DNA of 64,000 nucleotides, taken from the NCBI GenBank assembly GCA_902553145.1, contig CACDKD010000002.1:96990-160989 (forward strand), given 5' to 3'. Position 1 is the first letter of the stretch. The number at the start of each line of letters is the position of its first letter. This document shows, piece by piece, positions 62,192-64,000 of this stretch. The position numbers were made by a program, and so were the translations under genes. The DNA is from an uncultured Gammaproteobacteria bacterium (GTDB taxonomy: Bacteria; Pseudomonadota; Gammaproteobacteria; Steroidobacterales; UBA11654). The notes beneath the pieces were generated by a model. It did not search any database. It was not told the origin of the DNA and saw nothing but the letters and a program-made list of their open reading frames with translations.

Positions 62192-62745
62192 TTAATTCTG
62201 AAGATACAACGCAGTTAATCAGTCTCTCGAGAGATTGCGAGGTCATCTCTGTCCCTTACGGTGAAAAAGAAATACTAAAAGAAGGTACAGAGGTGCAAAT
62301 TATGCAGGCACTAGGCGGTTCTTACACGGTCTATACTGTCGAGGGAATGTTTAGAATCAATGGCACCAATGCAGATGCCATTGGTAAAGAGGTGGAGAAA
62401 CCACCCTCTCTTCCAGAGAATATCACAGACGATGAGTTTGAAGAGAAAGTATGGGATCAGATGAAAACTGTTTTCGACCCTGAGATTCCGATCAATGTTG
62501 TTGATTTGGGTCTAATTTATGATTGCAGACTCAATAAATCCGAGGACGATAATTTTATCATCGAAGTTGACATGACGCTTACTGCTCCTGGTTGCGGTAT
62601 GGCAGATGTTCTCGTTGCTGATATTCAAGAACGTGTAGAAATGATGCCAAGGGTCGTGTCTGTGAAAGTTGAATTAGTCCTTGATCCACCCTGGAGCATG
62701 GAAATGATGTCTGAAGCTGCTCGATTAGAAGCCGGTTTAATCTAG
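62188..62745 (+). CDS. sufT: SufT (DUF59/MIP18 family) Fe-S maturation protein
   Basis: Auxiliary factor for iron-sulfur cluster maturation. The 185-aa protein has a SufT N-terminal segment (VISVPYGEKEILKEGTEVQIMQALGGSYTVY) and a DUF59 domain: VWDQMKTVFDPEIPINVVDLGLIYDCRL, DMTLTAPGCGMADVLVADIQ with the conserved Cys, and VELVLDPPWSMEMMSEAARLEAG. Last gene of the SUF operon (4-bp overlap with sufU). It overlaps the sppA 3' end by 9 bp, tail to tail. Confidence 0.92.
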   Translation: MINSEDTTQLISLSRDCEVISVPYGEKEILKEGTEVQIMQALGGSYTVYTVEGMFRINGTNADAIGKEVEKPPSLPENITDDEFEEKVWDQMKTVFDPEIPINVVDLGLIYDCRLNKSEDDNFIIEVDMTLTAPGCGMADVLVADIQERVEMMPRVVSVKVELVLDPPWSMEMMSEAARLEAGLI

Positions 62746-64000
62746 CTCACAGAAACACTTCATATAAATCCCATTGGGATCGTTCATCATGGATAACTCG
62801 TGCAAGGATTCTTCAATTCCATCCAGGAGTTCATTCTTCTTATAAAGGAAATCGAGTCCTGTGATTTTAATAATAGAAGAAGTGATCTTAGCCATCATGC
62901 CTGCAAAGAATGAATCCAAGTCGCTGTCTCGATTGATACGCTTTACACCCAGCAATTCTTCATCGATCTCAGCTAATTCCGCAGCCAACTCAATGGCTCG
63001 ATCGATTCCGGCGATTTCATCGACTAATCCTATTTCAAGAGCCTTGCTGCCAATCCAAACCTTACCTCTTGCGATCTGATCGATTTCTTCTTTTGTCACC
63101 CCTCTGTTGTCTGCAACCTTAGCGATGAATTTGTCATAAACCAAATCTGTTCCCATTTGGAGTAATGCTTTGTCTTTTTCAGTCAGAGATTCAGCTGCAG
63201 AGGTAGTGATATCAACTGTAGATACTCCGTCTTCATTGATTCCAATATATTCAAGAGCCCTTTCAAAAGTTGGAAGAAATCCACCTACTCCAATAGACCC
63301 TGTAATGGTATGCCTTTCGGCTAAAATCTTGTCTGCTGGAGTTGAAATATAATAACCACCAGACGCGGCAACGCCTCCCATAGATGCAATAATTGGCCTT
63401 CCAGAGTTTTTAAATTTTTCGAGTTCATCTGCAATTACCTCAGATGCATAAGCGCTTCCGCCTCCGCTGTCAACCCTAAGCACGAGTGCCTTGACTGACT
63501 CGTCGTTATAAGCTTTACGAATGATTTTAACAAAGTCATCGCCAGCTATGCTTCCTGGTCCAGCTGAACCATCGACAATGGATCCTTTCGCTATAATAAC
63601 CCCCACGTTAGATTCGCTTTCTTCAAAAATAGGTTCCATCTCTACAGAGTTCATGTAAGCATTCATCCCAACGATATTGATTTCATCTTCTTCTTCGCCA
63701 GGGGCGATTGAATAAAGGTAGTCTCTGAACTCTCTTCTATTGGACAATTGATCAATGACCCCATATTCGATGGCTGCTTTCGCAAAATCACCTGCTGATT
63801 GCTTTGCTGCAAGACCTGGATTGTCAATAAAGTACTTTAGAGATTCATTCGAAATTCCTCTCGCTTCTGATACTTGATCTATGTACCCATCCCAAAGAAC
63901 CGTAATCCACTCAATGACGTTACCTTTTGCTTCATCTGACATATCGTCTCTGAAATAGGGCTCCACAAATGCTTTGTATTCGCCGACTTTGAAGACATTT
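62737..64000 (-). CDS. sppA: Signal peptide peptidase SppA, 5' end beyond window
   Basis: Inner-membrane serine protease that degrades cleaved signal peptides. The 3' 421 codons are visible and the frame stays open to the right edge. The general-base Lys is in GEYKAFVEPYFRDDMS (codon 63973-63975) and the nucleophile Ser is in SMGGVAASGGYYIS. SGGGSAYASEVIADELE and HTITGSIGVGGFLPTFE also match. The Lys-containing N-terminal repeat plus the Ser repeat show the long (67-kDa) form. Convergent with the SUF operon. Confidence 0.95.
   Translation of the reverse strand, partial: NVFKVGEYKAFVEPYFRDDMSDEAKGNVIEWITVLWDGYIDQVSEARGISNESLKYFIDNPGLAAKQSAGDFAKAAIEYGVIDQLSNRREFRDYLYSIAPGEEEDEINIVGMNAYMNSVEMEPIFEESESNVGVIIAKGSIVDGSAGPGSIAGDDFVKIIRKAYNDESVKALVLRVDSGGGSAYASEVIADELEKFKNSGRPIIASMGGVAASGGYYISTPADKILAERHTITGSIGVGGFLPTFERALEYIGINEDGVSTVDITTSAAESLTEKDKALLQMGTDLVYDKFIAKVADNRGVTKEEIDQIARGKVWIGSKALEIGLVDEIAGIDRAIELAAELAEIDEELLGVKRINRDSDLDSFFAGMMAKITSSIIKITGLDFLYKKNELLDGIEESLHELSMMNDPNGIYMKCFCELD

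Noticed and set aside
1..64000. CRISPR arrays, insertion sequences, integrases, toxin-antitoxin pairs and rRNA genes.
   Set aside because: I looked for repeats with spacers, transposase motifs, phage genes and rRNA and saw none.

Overview
The window reads as chromosomal DNA from a free-living, AT-rich (by eye under 40% G+C), probably marine gammaproteobacterium. The evidence is gene order and gene families. grpE, nadK, bamE, ratA, smpB and ssrA follow the order of the enterobacterial chromosome, with a few genes lost or inserted. dnaK-dnaJ-carA and dnaX-recR are also gammaproteobacterial arrangements, and MlaA, MlaC, BamE and several lipoproteins show a Gram-negative envelope. Very short intergenic gaps, many 4-bp overlaps and a large TonB-dependent receptor suggest a streamlined marine lineage such as SAR86. 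That assignment is a guess, not a sequence match. I saw no rRNA, CRISPR array, insertion sequence or prophage.

Layout. 1-5760 (minus): hrcA, grpE, dnaK, dnaJ, then an intrinsic terminator and the first two thirds of carA. 5833-10860: nadK and bamE (plus), ratA and a sodium-coupled transporter (minus), smpB, a secreted chelatase-like protein and the tmRNA gene. 10860-16774 (plus): agmatine deiminase and N-carbamoylputrescine amidase (agmatine to putrescine), a SYLF-domain protein, two lipoproteins and the periplasmic protease Prc. 16787-22735: an MFS exporter with a His-rich tail, an unknown protein, a MAPEG protein, orn, rsgA, recR and dnaX. dnaX carries a strong candidate frameshift site.

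22807-51501 is a catabolic region. Its first part has a Baeyer-Villiger-type monooxygenase converging on a five-gene operon: short-chain dehydrogenase, SMP-30-like beta-propeller, quinone-reductase-like enzyme, MFS transporter and a small unknown protein. A middle part holds an alkyltransferase, a secreted two-repeat protein, a Tat-exported aminotransferase, another dehydrogenase, a dienelactone-hydrolase-like enzyme and tRNA-Ser(GGA). Then come an acyl-CoA synthetase, an enoyl-CoA hydratase, a luciferase-like oxidoreductase and a TonB receptor. The last part (40424-49477, minus) is a seven-gene acyl-CoA operon with a biotin-dependent carboxylase, an AtuA-family protein, a hydratase, two acyl-CoA dehydrogenases and a TetR-type regulator. 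It is divergent from a DinB-like protein and a third acyl-CoA dehydrogenase, with a 28-bp inverted repeat between the two units. This resembles branched-chain, terpenoid or cyclic-ketone catabolism feeding CoA-linked beta-oxidation.

51504-64000 returns to housekeeping: a lipoprotein, bcp, a BepA-like protease, mlaA and mlaC (convergent), class I fructose-bisphosphate aldolase, then a SUF iron-sulfur operon (Rrf2 regulator, sufB, sufC, sufD, sufS, sufU, sufT) behind a recognisable promoter and operator, and the C-terminal part of SppA. No stretch longer than about 300 bases lacks a gene.
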